A DNA stretch of 64,000 nucleotides, from assembly GCA_965222485.1 (NCBI GenBank), contig CBDCUC010000040.1, positions 1,984,001 through 2,048,000 on the forward strand, read 5' to 3'. The first letter of the stretch is position 1. Each line of letters begins with the position of its first letter. Under the pieces are notes generated by a model, which worked only from the letters and a program-made list of their open reading frames with translations, had not been told where the DNA came from and searched no databases. This stretch comes from CBDCUC01 sp965222485 (lineage in GTDB: Bacteria > Pseudomonadota > Alphaproteobacteria > Rhizobiales > Hyphomicrobiaceae). A program made the position numbers and the translations under genes. Positions 54,401 through 61,485 of the stretch are shown one piece after another.

Positions 54401-57014
54401 AACCGGCAATGAGGACACAACGGATGATACCGGTATGTCCTTGGACACCGATACGGCCGGCAACTTCAATGCGGTTACCAACGTCTTCACCGGTAATGCT
54501 GGCAACGGCCAGTCGCTGGCAAATCTTGTCGATTTTGGCAGCGACGGTTTGGGGGCATTTACGGCAAAGAATATCACTGGCACAGCGGTCGTTGATACGA
54601 ACGGCGTGCAGGTCACGTCCAAAAACGAAAACGTGACGTTCACGAGCTTCGACAACTCCGTTGCCGGACAGACTACACTAACGGCAACGGCGGGAACGCG
54701 CACGATCTTCACATTGACGGTCTTCGCCAATGGCGATTGGACAGTCACATTCTACGATCAGATCGATCACGCGGCGCCATTATCGCCCACCCTTGCGGAA
54801 GAAAACTTGTTGACGCTGGATGTCAGTGGCGCCGTGCTGGCCACCGATGGTGACGGCGATTCCATCATGTTGTCGGCCAACACCTTCCTGGTCAAAGTCA
54901 TCGACGACATTCCCGTCGACTTCACACCGAAGGAGGCATTCGTCCTTAATGACACAAATGCCATGGCGACTCTCGATCTGGAATTCGCCGAAGCAGTGGG
55001 AGCAGATGAGCCTGGCGACGTCGTCTTCATAAACATTCAACAGGGCCAAGCTGCGACGGATGCCGATGGCAATCTATTGCTGTTCAACGGAAATGAGCAG
55101 ATCTATCTGTTTGTAAGCTCTGATGGGCATACCCTTGTGGGGTCCACAAATCAGCTCTTTGGCGCCCAGATAGACACGTACGATCCTGCGACCGATCCAG
55201 ACGGAGATGGCAGCGTCATTTTCAATGTCGTACTGGATCCTGCCACCGACAAATACAAGGTCACCGTCGTGCAGGAGACCGTGTTGAACCAGGAGGCAAC
55301 ATTATTTGATGCGAATAACGACATCGGTGGCGGAAACCCGTTGTATGTTGCGCTGGAAGGTTCGAACGGGTTGATTGATGCCCTTCTAACAGGCGCCGAC
55401 GGTGCTGCTGGCTCTCCCCAAACGGTCAATACCAACAACACTGATATCGGTGTCAATACAGGACAGGCGATTGGTGGACAGGATGGTTTGGAGCAACTGC
55501 GTATCGATTTCTACGATGACATTATCGATACGGGTGCGCCATCTGAGGCGGGTGATTTTGACGTTGGAAACCATGAGTTCACCGACACATTCTCGCAGTT
55601 TGTCAATCAAGTAACTGCCACACCCGGTGGGAATACGGCGGATATCGTCAGCTTCAGTGTCGCTGCAATTACGACGGCACCGGAAGGCGCCGATGACTTT
55701 GTCTACATCACTGACACAGTTGGGCTTCCACAGGAAAACGTCGGCAGCGCAGACGAGGAACTGGTGTTCATCACAGAAGTGACATTGGTTCTTGAGGATG
55801 GGACCATCGTTACCGGCACACGATCCGGGTTGGATGGCGGCGACGTTAATGGCACCGTTCAAGGCGAGAACGTAACGCTGATAGACTTCCTTGAAGATGG
55901 AACGGTCGTCCTGGATGGAATGTCAGCAAGCCCGCAAGCTGCTTCCAGCTACACGATAAAATCGTCAGCCTCGATCACGGGCTCGACTACGTTGACGTTG
56001 GCGACGACACTGGCGTTTCTAGGCTTCGCAATTGGGGATCAAGTTACGTTAAATGCCACGACATTCACGGTTACGGACCCCAATACAGAGACAGTACAAA
56101 CTCTGATCAATGCCCTCGACGCTGATCCTGACGCGTCGGTTAACTTGAACAGCAGCGGCCAGATCGTGATCATCGGAGAGTCAACCACCGCGAGCCTCAC
56201 TCTAGGAGAAGGGGCGCAGGGTACGAACCTCGCCTCACTTGGTCTGACAGCTGGAACAGCTGACGCGGATGGATTCAGCGCTGTTCAGGTCAGTTCAATA
56301 AATGGGGAACAGTCCTTCAAGCTCGGAAATTTTGTCATAGGCTCTGAGGTGATCCAACAGCCGATCGAGTTGGAGTTTGATATAGCCGGTACCGACGCAG
56401 ACTCAGATCAGGTCAACTCAACTCTAAACGTCACGATCCTTCCGGACTCTGGAGACAATGTTGTCGGCACAGACGGTAACGACAACAATTTGGACGGCAA
56501 CGACAGCGCCAATTTCATTGCCGGCCTTGGCGGAAACGATGACATCGAAGCGTTTGCCGGCAACGATACCATCTATGGTGGCAACGGTAACGACACCATC
56601 GATGGCGGCGATGATGATGACCTCATCGTCGGAGGCATGGGTGCCGATAATCTGACCGGTGGAGATGGCAACGACACATTCTTCTTCGACGCAACAGCCG
56701 TAGCCGAAGCTGGTAGCATCTTCGATCTGATCACGGACTTTGATGATCAACAGGATCTCGTAGAGGTCGATGAGTTGTTGGTCGCGATTTCGACAAACCT
56801 TCCAAGCGGTGACACGCTTGCAGACTTTGTGGTGATCGAAGATGAAGCAGGTTCCGCCGATACGGATCTTGAGGTGCGTGTGGATGCGGATGGCTCGGCC
56901 AACGGCCAGAACTTCCAAACTGTCGCGGAGCTGGATGGCATCACCTCTGGCGATTTCAAGGTGACCGTGGTGGACTCAGACGGCGATACAGTCTCTGGCA
57001 ATATTGTTGTTTAG
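48402..57014 (+). CDS. Giant RTX adhesin (LapA-like), type I secreted
   Basis: 2,870 residues. The N-terminal ~395 (VVVIIDGAKFVPTLIVLGAE, then AEIPALELARTIEG) resemble the cell-bound module of LapA-type and hemolysin-like proteins. No N-terminal signal peptide is present, as expected. Residues ~397-1971 are seven repeats of 225 residues (DQSSANTALAVELDETVG and acidic D-rich ends), similar to T1SS-143/DUF5801-type domains. About 2685-2765 are RTX nonapeptides (GGNGNDTIDGGDDDD, GGDGNDTFFF), which bind calcium outside the cell. The C-terminal ~110 residues are the secretion signal. I find no TAAG-type protease site in the first 160 residues. It probably mediates attachment or biofilm formation. 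Confidence 0.93.
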   Translation: MESPVAQRIEFFSRIGSFFSGSEQPSELTSNGYTQLAQADGNTANDANGATVTLPPSIAGATVTKTYTSSEGAKIELGSGTAIDKVIIFAGNLYFVQPDGSVVVIIDGAKFVPTLIVLGAEIPALELARTIEGAGEDVPTAGPVTANDSSGGSFAVPPGQIGPPLDLTALLPPTALQFGLSLPRFFEGLFDKEEGGATGTVTPVLGPLEPPTIIPVDDGPLTGPLRLLVKEEGIDPNQTGLDLAPGNTGVLGTNQASPEESDLGFFKVTSGTGDVNSVEFGATSGIVVTRADGTVVTQISWQVTGNGNLVGSIGGEVAIIIDLQGTATVGTNGGGTIPGGGGMAFIEFIVTITDAFPHSEVNVKDNIEITGIQVVVTDVNNLSASAEAEVTVVDDVPTLTVTGDQSSANTALAVELDETVGTDRANPATTETADGNTDDAGPGLGQVTTSVGAPTTGGLVNLFTVGGDVGSDGGSDTGVLSFVGFPPPTNNNPTPVATNLSATDGGAISLLLVSPTLIEGRDASGTGDLVFTIEIVTDTNGDPQLQTTLFEAIDHGEDGASGTVASDVFDEDITLVLSQAGTIQLQYEVTREDNDGDTIIVAGQVDLISDQTSLFTFDDDGPTLTVTGDQSSANTALAVELDETVGADRANPATTETADGNTDDAGPGLGQVTTSVGAPTTGGLVNLFTVGGDVGSDGGSDTGVLSFVGFPPPTNNNPTPVATNLSATDGGAISLLLVSPTLIEGRDASGTGDLVFTIEIVTDTNGDPQLQTTLFEAIDHGEDGASGTVASDVFDEDITLVLSQAGTIQLQYEVTREDNDGDTIIVAGQVDLISDQTSLFTFDDDGPTLTVTGDQSSANTALAVELDETVGTDRANPATTETADGNTDDAGPGLGQVTTSVGAPTTGGLVNLFTVGGDVGSDGGSDTGVLSFVGFPPPTNNNPTPVATNLSATDGGAISLLLVSPTLIEGRDASGTGDLVFTIEIVTDTNGDPQLQTTLFEAIDHGEDGASGTVASDVFDEDITLVLSQAGTIQLQYEVTREDNDGDTIIVAGQVDLISDQTSLFTFDDDGPTLTVTGDQSSANTALAVELDETVGTDRANPATTETADGNTDDAGPGLGQVTTSVGAPTTGGLVNLFTVGGDVGSDGGSDTGVLSFVGFPPPTNNNPTPVATNLSATDGGAISLLLVSPTLIEGRDASGTGDLVFTIEIVTDTNGDPQLQTTLFEAIDHGEDGASGTVASDVFDEDITLVLSQAGTIQLQYEVTREDNDGDTIIVAGQVDLISDQTSLFTFDDDGPTLTVTGDQSSANTALAVELDETVGADRANPATTETADGNTDDAGPGLGQVTTSVGAPTTGGLVNLFTVGGDVGSDGGSDTGVLSFVGFPPPTNNNPTPVATNLSATDGGAISLLLVSPTLIEGRDASGTGDLVFTIEIVTDTNGDPQLQTTLFEAIDHGEDGASGTVASDVFDEDITLVLSQAGTIQLQYEVTREDNDGDTIIVAGQVDLISDQTSLFTFDDDGPTLTVTGDQSSANTALAVELDETVGTDRANPATTETADGNTDDAGPGLGQVTTSVGAPTTGGLVNLFTVGGDVGSDGGSDTGVLSFVGFPPPTNNNPTPVATNLSATDGGAISLLLVSPTLIEGRDASGTGDLVFTIEIVTDTNGDPQLQTTLFEAIDHGEDGASGTVASDVFDEDITLVLSQAGTIQLQYEVTREDNDGDTIIVAGQVDLISDQTSLFTFDDDGPTLTVTGDQSSANTALAVELDETVGTDRANPATTETADGNTDDAGPGLGQVTTSVGAPTTGGLVNLFTVGGDVGSDGGSDTGVLSFVGFPPPTNNNPTPVATNLSATDGGAISLLLVSPTLIEGRDASGTGDLVFTIEIVTDTNGDPQLQTTLFEAIDHGEDGASGTVASDVFDEDITLVLSQAGTIQLQYEVTREDNDGDTIIVAGQVDLISDQTSLFTFDDDGPKLVDAPVMGVVEEEHLSGDTSGTIPELSTGNEDTTDDTGMSLDTDTAGNFNAVTNVFTGNAGNGQSLANLVDFGSDGLGAFTAKNITGTAVVDTNGVQVTSKNENVTFTSFDNSVAGQTTLTATAGTRTIFTLTVFANGDWTVTFYDQIDHAAPLSPTLAEENLLTLDVSGAVLATDGDGDSIMLSANTFLVKVIDDIPVDFTPKEAFVLNDTNAMATLDLEFAEAVGADEPGDVVFINIQQGQAATDADGNLLLFNGNEQIYLFVSSDGHTLVGSTNQLFGAQIDTYDPATDPDGDGSVIFNVVLDPATDKYKVTVVQETVLNQEATLFDANNDIGGGNPLYVALEGSNGLIDALLTGADGAAGSPQTVNTNNTDIGVNTGQAIGGQDGLEQLRIDFYDDIIDTGAPSEAGDFDVGNHEFTDTFSQFVNQVTATPGGNTADIVSFSVAAITTAPEGADDFVYITDTVGLPQENVGSADEELVFITEVTLVLEDGTIVTGTRSGLDGGDVNGTVQGENVTLIDFLEDGTVVLDGMSASPQAASSYTIKSSASITGSTTLTLATTLAFLGFAIGDQVTLNATTFTVTDPNTETVQTLINALDADPDASVNLNSSGQIVIIGESTTASLTLGEGAQGTNLASLGLTAGTADADGFSAVQVSSINGEQSFKLGNFVIGSEVIQQPIELEFDIAGTDADSDQVNSTLNVTILPDSGDNVVGTDGNDNNLDGNDSANFIAGLGGNDDIEAFAGNDTIYGGNGNDTIDGGDDDDLIVGGMGADNLTGGDGNDTFFFDATAVAEAGSIFDLITDFDDQQDLVEVDELLVAISTNLPSGDTLADFVVIEDEAGSADTDLEVRVDADGSANGQNFQTVAELDGITSGDFKVTVVDSDGDTVSGNIVV
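50265..52289 (+). repeat. 2,025-bp higher-order block, copy 1 (units 2-4)
   Basis: Markers: unit 2 has GACTGTA, GTCGGGGCGG and CTTGGTCAGG; unit 3 ends with CAGACCTCG and GACGATGATGGTCCG; unit 4 has CAGTTGCAG. The same order recurs in 52290-54314. One difference seen is GACGGATGGC (unit 4) against GACGGACGGC (unit 7). Confidence 0.9.
52290..54314 (+). repeat. 2,025-bp higher-order block, copy 2 (units 5-7)
   Basis: Repeats the marker order of 50265-52289 exactly 2,025 bp later, immediately adjacent. This is the expected product of an unequal crossover of three units. Confidence 0.9.
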
Positions 57015-57308
57015 ATGCGCTTTCAGGGGGTCTCCTGGTGAGGCCTTCCCTGATCATCGATGCCGGAGCTTGAGGCAGTAAATACGGGTCGGGATTAACA
57101 TCCCGGCTCGGCGCGCGTTGGCACCTCCGGTAAACGACCCAATCCTGTGGCGCCCAGATCACACTCCTAATCGGGCTTCGCGCGTCAGGCCTGCTGAACA
57201 GCGGTCGGACGTTGCCTTGCACTGCTCAAAGTGTGAATATTCCATCAGAATTTACAGCAATACTCTGTGTGCCGGCCAATTGGCAGGCGGCATTTTTGGA
57301 GGCGTATA

Positions 57309-57695
57309 ATGGCGTGCCGTAGTGTGAGTGTGTTGGTACTGTTGATTTCGTTTGTCGGCACCGCTTTGGCCGACGGTATGTATGAGGAGCCAATCCGGCG
57401 CAGCTCCTATTGCGCCTATTATGAGAATGCCCATTACATTCTCAATCAGCCGACCATCGAAGACATTCGTCATGAGGTCGAGAAGCGCTATGACCACGCG
57501 CTCGATGTGTCACTGTCGCGCCGTGCGCACTATTCAACATCGCCATTGTTCACATGGGCGATTGAAGCCAAGACAAGCTGCGCCAGGGCTTTGGGGTATC
57601 TGAAGCGCTGGAAAATCTGGCGGCCGAAGGTGAAGGACGAGCACGTGCAAAAATGTGAGTGCTTCCATTCCAGAATGACGGCTTATCTGCGTTAG
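57309..57695 (+). CDS. Small secreted protein within the adhesin island
   Basis: 128 residues starting with a signal peptide (SVSVLVLLISFVGTALA). The mature part is rich in Tyr, Arg and His and has four Cys (SSYCAYYENAHY, TSCARALGYLKRW, KCECFHSRM). I recognise no family. GGAGG lies 6-7 nt before the ATG; the frame is open to 57267. It sits between the adhesin and the HlyD gene in the same orientation, so a role in folding, anchoring or release of the adhesin is possible but unproven. Confidence 0.72.
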   Translation: MACRSVSVLVLLISFVGTALADGMYEEPIRRSSYCAYYENAHYILNQPTIEDIRHEVEKRYDHALDVSLSRRAHYSTSPLFTWAIEAKTSCARALGYLKRWKIWRPKVKDEHVQKCECFHSRMTAYLR

Positions 57696-57807
57696 ACAGC
57701 AGAGCAATTGCTAACATATTTAGATGGCGGCTTCTGCGAGCCGCACCAGCCCCGGCCCCGCACTGGGCATCATCGGGTGTCGACGTTAGCGCGGGTCGGC
57801 CGGATTC

Positions 57808-59187
57808 ATGGGCTATTATGCGCCAAATTATGTTAGCCTGCATGAATACATGCGTGAGACACTCTTAAAGGAAGACCTGGATTTTGTTCGCGATGCGCGT
57901 GTCGCCGTGCGTCGCGGCGGCGCGTCAGTGTCTTCATTTTTCTTGATAACCTGTGTGGCCTTCCTGGTCGCGGCCGTGGGCTGGGCGTATTACGCGGAAT
58001 TGGAGGAAGTCACCCGCGGCGACGGCCGCGTCATTCCCTCATCTAAGACCCAGATGATCCAGAACCTGGAAGGTGGGATTATCAAGTCGATTCTCGTTCG
58101 GGAGGGCGACCGCGTGTCCGAAGGCCAAATTCTTGGTCAGATCGATGATACCAGCGCGGCCTCCAACTTGGGCGAGCTTCGTGCCAAGGAGTTGGGGCTG
58201 TCTGCGCGTGTCGAAAGATTACGCTTCGAAGCGTCTGGAACTGAAAGCGGCACGCTCCGCTTTGATGAGGATTTCCGCAAGCAGGCACCCCGAGTTGTCG
58301 AAAGCGAACAAGCGCTCTTTGCGGTGCGCAGCCAGGCGCTCCAAAATCAGCTCAAGATACTGGATGAGCGGTTTAAACAGCGCCAGCAGGAACTCGCCGA
58401 GGTCCGCGAGAATCTGACGAGGCTAAGAAACAATGTTCGGATTGCAAATGAGGAGCTTGAGCTCAAAGAGCCGCTGGCTGCGCGTGGCATCGTTTCGCGA
58501 ACGGATTTGCTACGGCTGCAACGCGACATCTCCGATCTGACAGGCGAGCTTGCGGCAACGGCAGAATCGCTGCCAAGAATTGAAGCGGCCATCCGTGAGG
58601 CGCAGGAGGCAAAGCACGAAAAGACGCTTGGCTTTCGCCAGACCGCTCAGGCGGAGCTGACCTCCACGTTGGCTGAGCTGTCAATCGTTCGCCAATCGCT
58701 GCATGCCGCTAAGGATAAGGTCAACCGGACAGACATGCGCTCGCCCGTCGATGGCATCGTCAATAAGATCCATGTCAACACGGTTGGTGGCGTGGTGCGT
58801 ATTGGCGAGCCGATCATGGAGATCACGCCCATCGAGGAAAATCTGCTGATCGAGGCGCGAATAGACCCCAAGGATGTTGCATTTGTTCGCCCAGGACAGG
58901 ACGCCACAGTTAAGTTGACCGCGTATGACTTTACAGTATTCGGAAGTATAAATGGTAAAGTAGATGTTATTTCCTCGGATAGCATTTTAGATAAATCTGA
59001 TAATACAAGTTACTATCTAGTAATAATAAGAACTGATCAAGCATATTTACGTAAAGGGAAGGAAACTCTGCCTATCATCCCCGGCATGGTCGCGTCAGTC
59101 GACATCATAACGGGGAAGAAGAGTGTCCTGGAGTATCTTCTCAAGCCAATCGTCAAGGCGCGCTACGAGGCGCTGCGGGAGCGCTAA
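57808..59187 (+). CDS. HlyD/LapC-type membrane fusion protein of the secretion system
   Basis: A 459-residue periplasmic adaptor. It has one membrane helix near residues 40-58 (FFLITCVAFLVAAVGWAYY), then the barrel/lipoyl start EVTRGDGRVIPSSKTQMIQN and GGIIKSILVREGDRVSEGQ. A long coiled-coil hairpin follows (~125-300). The second lipoyl half is RSPVDGIVNKIHVNTVGGVV, and the conserved C-terminal VIPGMVASVDIITGKKSVLEY (cited to its start) is present. It would link the ABC exporter to the TolC-like duct. The stretch 58921-59050 is strikingly AT-rich compared with the rest of the gene. Confidence 0.94.
   Translation: MGYYAPNYVSLHEYMRETLLKEDLDFVRDARVAVRRGGASVSSFFLITCVAFLVAAVGWAYYAELEEVTRGDGRVIPSSKTQMIQNLEGGIIKSILVREGDRVSEGQILGQIDDTSAASNLGELRAKELGLSARVERLRFEASGTESGTLRFDEDFRKQAPRVVESEQALFAVRSQALQNQLKILDERFKQRQQELAEVRENLTRLRNNVRIANEELELKEPLAARGIVSRTDLLRLQRDISDLTGELAATAESLPRIEAAIREAQEAKHEKTLGFRQTAQAELTSTLAELSIVRQSLHAAKDKVNRTDMRSPVDGIVNKIHVNTVGGVVRIGEPIMEITPIEENLLIEARIDPKDVAFVRPGQDATVKLTAYDFTVFGSINGKVDVISSDSILDKSDNTSYYLVIIRTDQAYLRKGKETLPIIPGMVASVDIITGKKSVLEYLLKPIVKARYEALRER
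58921..59050 (+). other. AT-rich segment inside the HlyD gene
   Basis: I count 21 G/C in 58921-58980 and 14 G/C in 58981-59040, about 29% over 120 bases, while flanking parts of the same gene are clearly GC-rich. Codons ATA, AGA, TTA, CTA and GTA cluster here. The reading frame is intact and the encoded sequence still looks like a normal HlyD segment. Confidence 0.85.
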
Positions 59188-60340
59188 TTGTGCTGCCGCC
59201 GGCGGGCTGGCTATCCCCAATGCAGCGCCCCTACCTGGCCGTCGGCTCTTCTCGTCCTTCGGCACCGCGCTGCGAAAGTGGCTGGCAGGTGTACTGATAC
59301 TGATGTTGTCGTCGATAAGCGTGTCCGCCTTGAGCGAAAAATCGCGCACAGTATCAGTCAGCAAGCTGCCGCCGATTTCGATTGTTCGCACGCCCGCGAA
59401 CCATTCGTTCGCGCAGCGGAGCCAATTACCTCCAGCTGAATTGTTGGCGGCATCGCGTGCCGATACGGCAGGGGTGATTGAGGAGGAATTATCGCTTACT
59501 CCATTACGCCGCCCCGTGATTGCCCCTCCAGGGCCGACCGTTACCATACTGCCACCTTTGTACGAGCCGCTGGCACGACCTGTGCCGGAAAATATGTTCG
59601 CGCTCGAGCGCGAGCGGATGCCTGAGGCGGTGGCTGATCCGCCCAAAACCCAAAAAGCGCCTGTACCAACACCACCATTTGGAATTCTGGGTTCGTTTGA
59701 ATTGAAGGCCAGTGGCATGAGTGGGGTTAAGGATTGGACAGATCTCCTGTCGCGGCTCGCAAAGGAACGCCATCGCTACGAGTCTTGTGGCAATGCTGCA
59801 CCCAACTGCCCAGCGAGCCTGACTGCATGGCGAATGAAGTTGAAGTCATTGGCCGGTTTGCCGCAGATGCAACAGCTTGTTGAGCTCAATCGATATGCCA
59901 ACAGGCAGGCATACTATCAGCACGACCCGATTACTTTCGGCAAGCGCGATTATTGGGCTACGCCAATTGAATTTCTTCGCGGTCGCGGTGATTGCGAAGA
60001 TTTTGCCATCTTCAAGTTTGTCAGCCTGCTCGATTTGGGATTTGCGCCAGACCGGTTGCGTATCGCTATCGTTCGCGACAGTCTGAAGCGTGCAATGCAT
60101 GCCGTTGTTACCGTTGAAGTGGATGGAACCACCTACGTACTGGACAGCCTCAGCAGTAGGGTTGTCGAACAGTCTGCCATGCTCCGTTACCAGCCGCTTC
60201 GCTCCTTCTCCATGGCGGCAAGCTACATGCATATCGTCTCAGCCGACATTCGCAGCCAGTGGGCAAAGTTCAACACTGCAAGAGGCTCGGTCAATAAGGT
60301 GCAGACGGCAAATGCAACCGCTGGTGCTGACCCACGTTAG
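59123..60340 (+). CDS. LapG-like transglutaminase-family cysteine protease (BTLCP)
   Basis: A periplasmic cysteine protease of the BTLCP/DUF920 family; in Pseudomonas, LapG of this family cleaves the adhesin LapA near its N-terminus. In the 405-residue frame the triad is Cys291 (GRGDCEDFA), His326 (MHAVVTVEVD) and Asp341 (YVLDSLSSR). A hydrophobic signal region (KWLAGVLILMLSSISVSA) lies at ~52-69, followed by a long Pro-rich linker. The start is uncertain: GTG at 59123 overlaps the HlyD gene by 65 bp, and the first ATG (59303) falls inside the signal region. It closes the island's gene set. Confidence 0.9.
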   Translation: MSWSIFSSQSSRRATRRCGSANCAAAGGLAIPNAAPLPGRRLFSSFGTALRKWLAGVLILMLSSISVSALSEKSRTVSVSKLPPISIVRTPANHSFAQRSQLPPAELLAASRADTAGVIEEELSLTPLRRPVIAPPGPTVTILPPLYEPLARPVPENMFALERERMPEAVADPPKTQKAPVPTPPFGILGSFELKASGMSGVKDWTDLLSRLAKERHRYESCGNAAPNCPASLTAWRMKLKSLAGLPQMQQLVELNRYANRQAYYQHDPITFGKRDYWATPIEFLRGRGDCEDFAIFKFVSLLDLGFAPDRLRIAIVRDSLKRAMHAVVTVEVDGTTYVLDSLSSRVVEQSAMLRYQPLRSFSMAASYMHIVSADIRSQWAKFNTARGSVNKVQTANATAGADPR

Positions 60341-60438
60341 GGCCGAGATGGCTTTGTTTTCTGTCAATACCGGCTGCCGTGACGGAGAGGTGTGTAGCTT
60401 GCGCTGGTATTAGGAGGTCAAGCTAAGTTGCTGGAGTC

Positions 60439-60482
60439 ATTGGTAGCGGAGGAGGGACTTGAACCCCCGACACGCGGATTAT
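60439..60482 (-). repeat. Right attachment-site repeat (3' part of intact tRNA-Met)
   Basis: Direct repeat of 43593-43636, 43 of 44 bases identical. It covers two bases beyond the CCA end and the tRNA 3' part up to the anticodon. This is the junction that keeps the tRNA gene whole after integration. Confidence 0.88.
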
Positions 60483-60517
60483 GATTCCGCTGCTCTAACC
60501 ACCTGAGCTACTCCGCC
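60441..60517 (-). tRNA. tRNA-Met (CAU)
   Basis: A 77-nt cloverleaf on the minus strand. The acceptor GGCGGAG pairs with CTCCGCT. The D-arm has AGCTCAGGTGGTTAGAGC, the anticodon stem GCGGA/TCCGC holds loop ATCATAA with anticodon CAT, and the T-loop is TTCAAGT. CCA is encoded. Elongator Met is the best fit; tRNA-Ile2 (also CAU in DNA) cannot be fully excluded by eye. Its 3' end faces the adhesin island. Confidence 0.93.
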
Positions 60518-60668
60518 AAGAGGATCGGTCTATACGGATGAGCGGGCTTCGTTGTCAAGGCCTGGCCGGACCAAATGGCAGGTTCGTCCAGGCAAAGCTA
60601 TCGGGGGACGCTGCGGCGTGCCAATCTGGCGCAGAAATTGTGATGTGTTGCGCGCTATGGTGCGTTTT

Positions 60669-61340
60669 CTACTTGTCGGAATACGGTTCGATTTTTTTTC
60701 CGGCTAGTGAATACCCCACACTGACATCGGCACTGCCGTCGGCCAGGTTGAGGGCCTTTTTGGTCGATTTGGTTTGCATGGTGCCGGTGACCCAAACGGG
60801 CGTGTAGATATCTTCCACCCGAAAGGGCTTGTCGAGTTTGATGAAAATCAGCTGGTTGGGTGGCGGTGGAGGTACGTGGATGCACGCTCCTACATAAGGG
60901 ACAAGTAGGAAGTCCTTTTCACCCTTTTCGGAAAATTCAAGCGGCATGAGATATCCGGCGATTTTTATTAACTGACCGTCCAGATCGGTAACGAGCTCTT
61001 TTCCCATGTCGTTCTGTTTGTTGCGCCAGTCTTGCCACTGCAGAATGAGAGCATCGATGTCGATACCCTGCTCTCTCAGCAGTCGCTCGGATTTTTGGAC
61101 CTCTTCGGCCGCACCCTTGTTATCAGAAAATTTGTACTCAGGCCCTTGCTGTCGGTAGGAGGCAACAATGTCAAAGTCGTAGGTCTGTTCGGGCGTCAGG
61201 ACGCTGAGCGGGTTTGTGATCGGATCGGATTCGGGAATGAGTGCGGTCCATTCCACCACTTTGGGTTTTTCGGCGCTGGCGCTTAGCGCAGAGAACATAA
61301 GCACAAGAATTGAGAGCGCTGTTCTCAGAACTGCATTCAT
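60669..61340 (-). CDS. DUF3299 family periplasmic protein
   Basis: 223 residues with a signal peptide (MNAVLRTALSILVLMFSALSASA cited from position 1 to its end). The mature protein starts VVEWTALIPESDP and has the DUF3299 hallmarks IAGYLMPLEFSEKG, FLLVPYVGACIHVPPPPPNQ (metal-site-like Cys/His) and VWVTGTMQTKSTKK. The family often accompanies MacB-like permeases and DUF2796 proteins. The ATG at 61340 starts the signal peptide; the frame is open to 61379. It is the last gene of the leftward cluster. Confidence 0.88.
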   Translation of the reverse strand: MNAVLRTALSILVLMFSALSASAEKPKVVEWTALIPESDPITNPLSVLTPEQTYDFDIVASYRQQGPEYKFSDNKGAAEEVQKSERLLREQGIDIDALILQWQDWRNKQNDMGKELVTDLDGQLIKIAGYLMPLEFSEKGEKDFLLVPYVGACIHVPPPPPNQLIFIKLDKPFRVEDIYTPVWVTGTMQTKSTKKALNLADGSADVSVGYSLAGKKIEPYSDK

Positions 61341-61485
61341 GGCGTTGATTCCTGGATGTTTGGTGCCCCGTGGCGGCATGACTTAGCAGCCGGGGCAAAC
61401 CGCCACCAAACACATTGCTGCGATGCTTGGTGACTTTTGTGTCGGTGTTGAGACTGCTCACCTGGCAAGTCTCGCTAGATGTATC

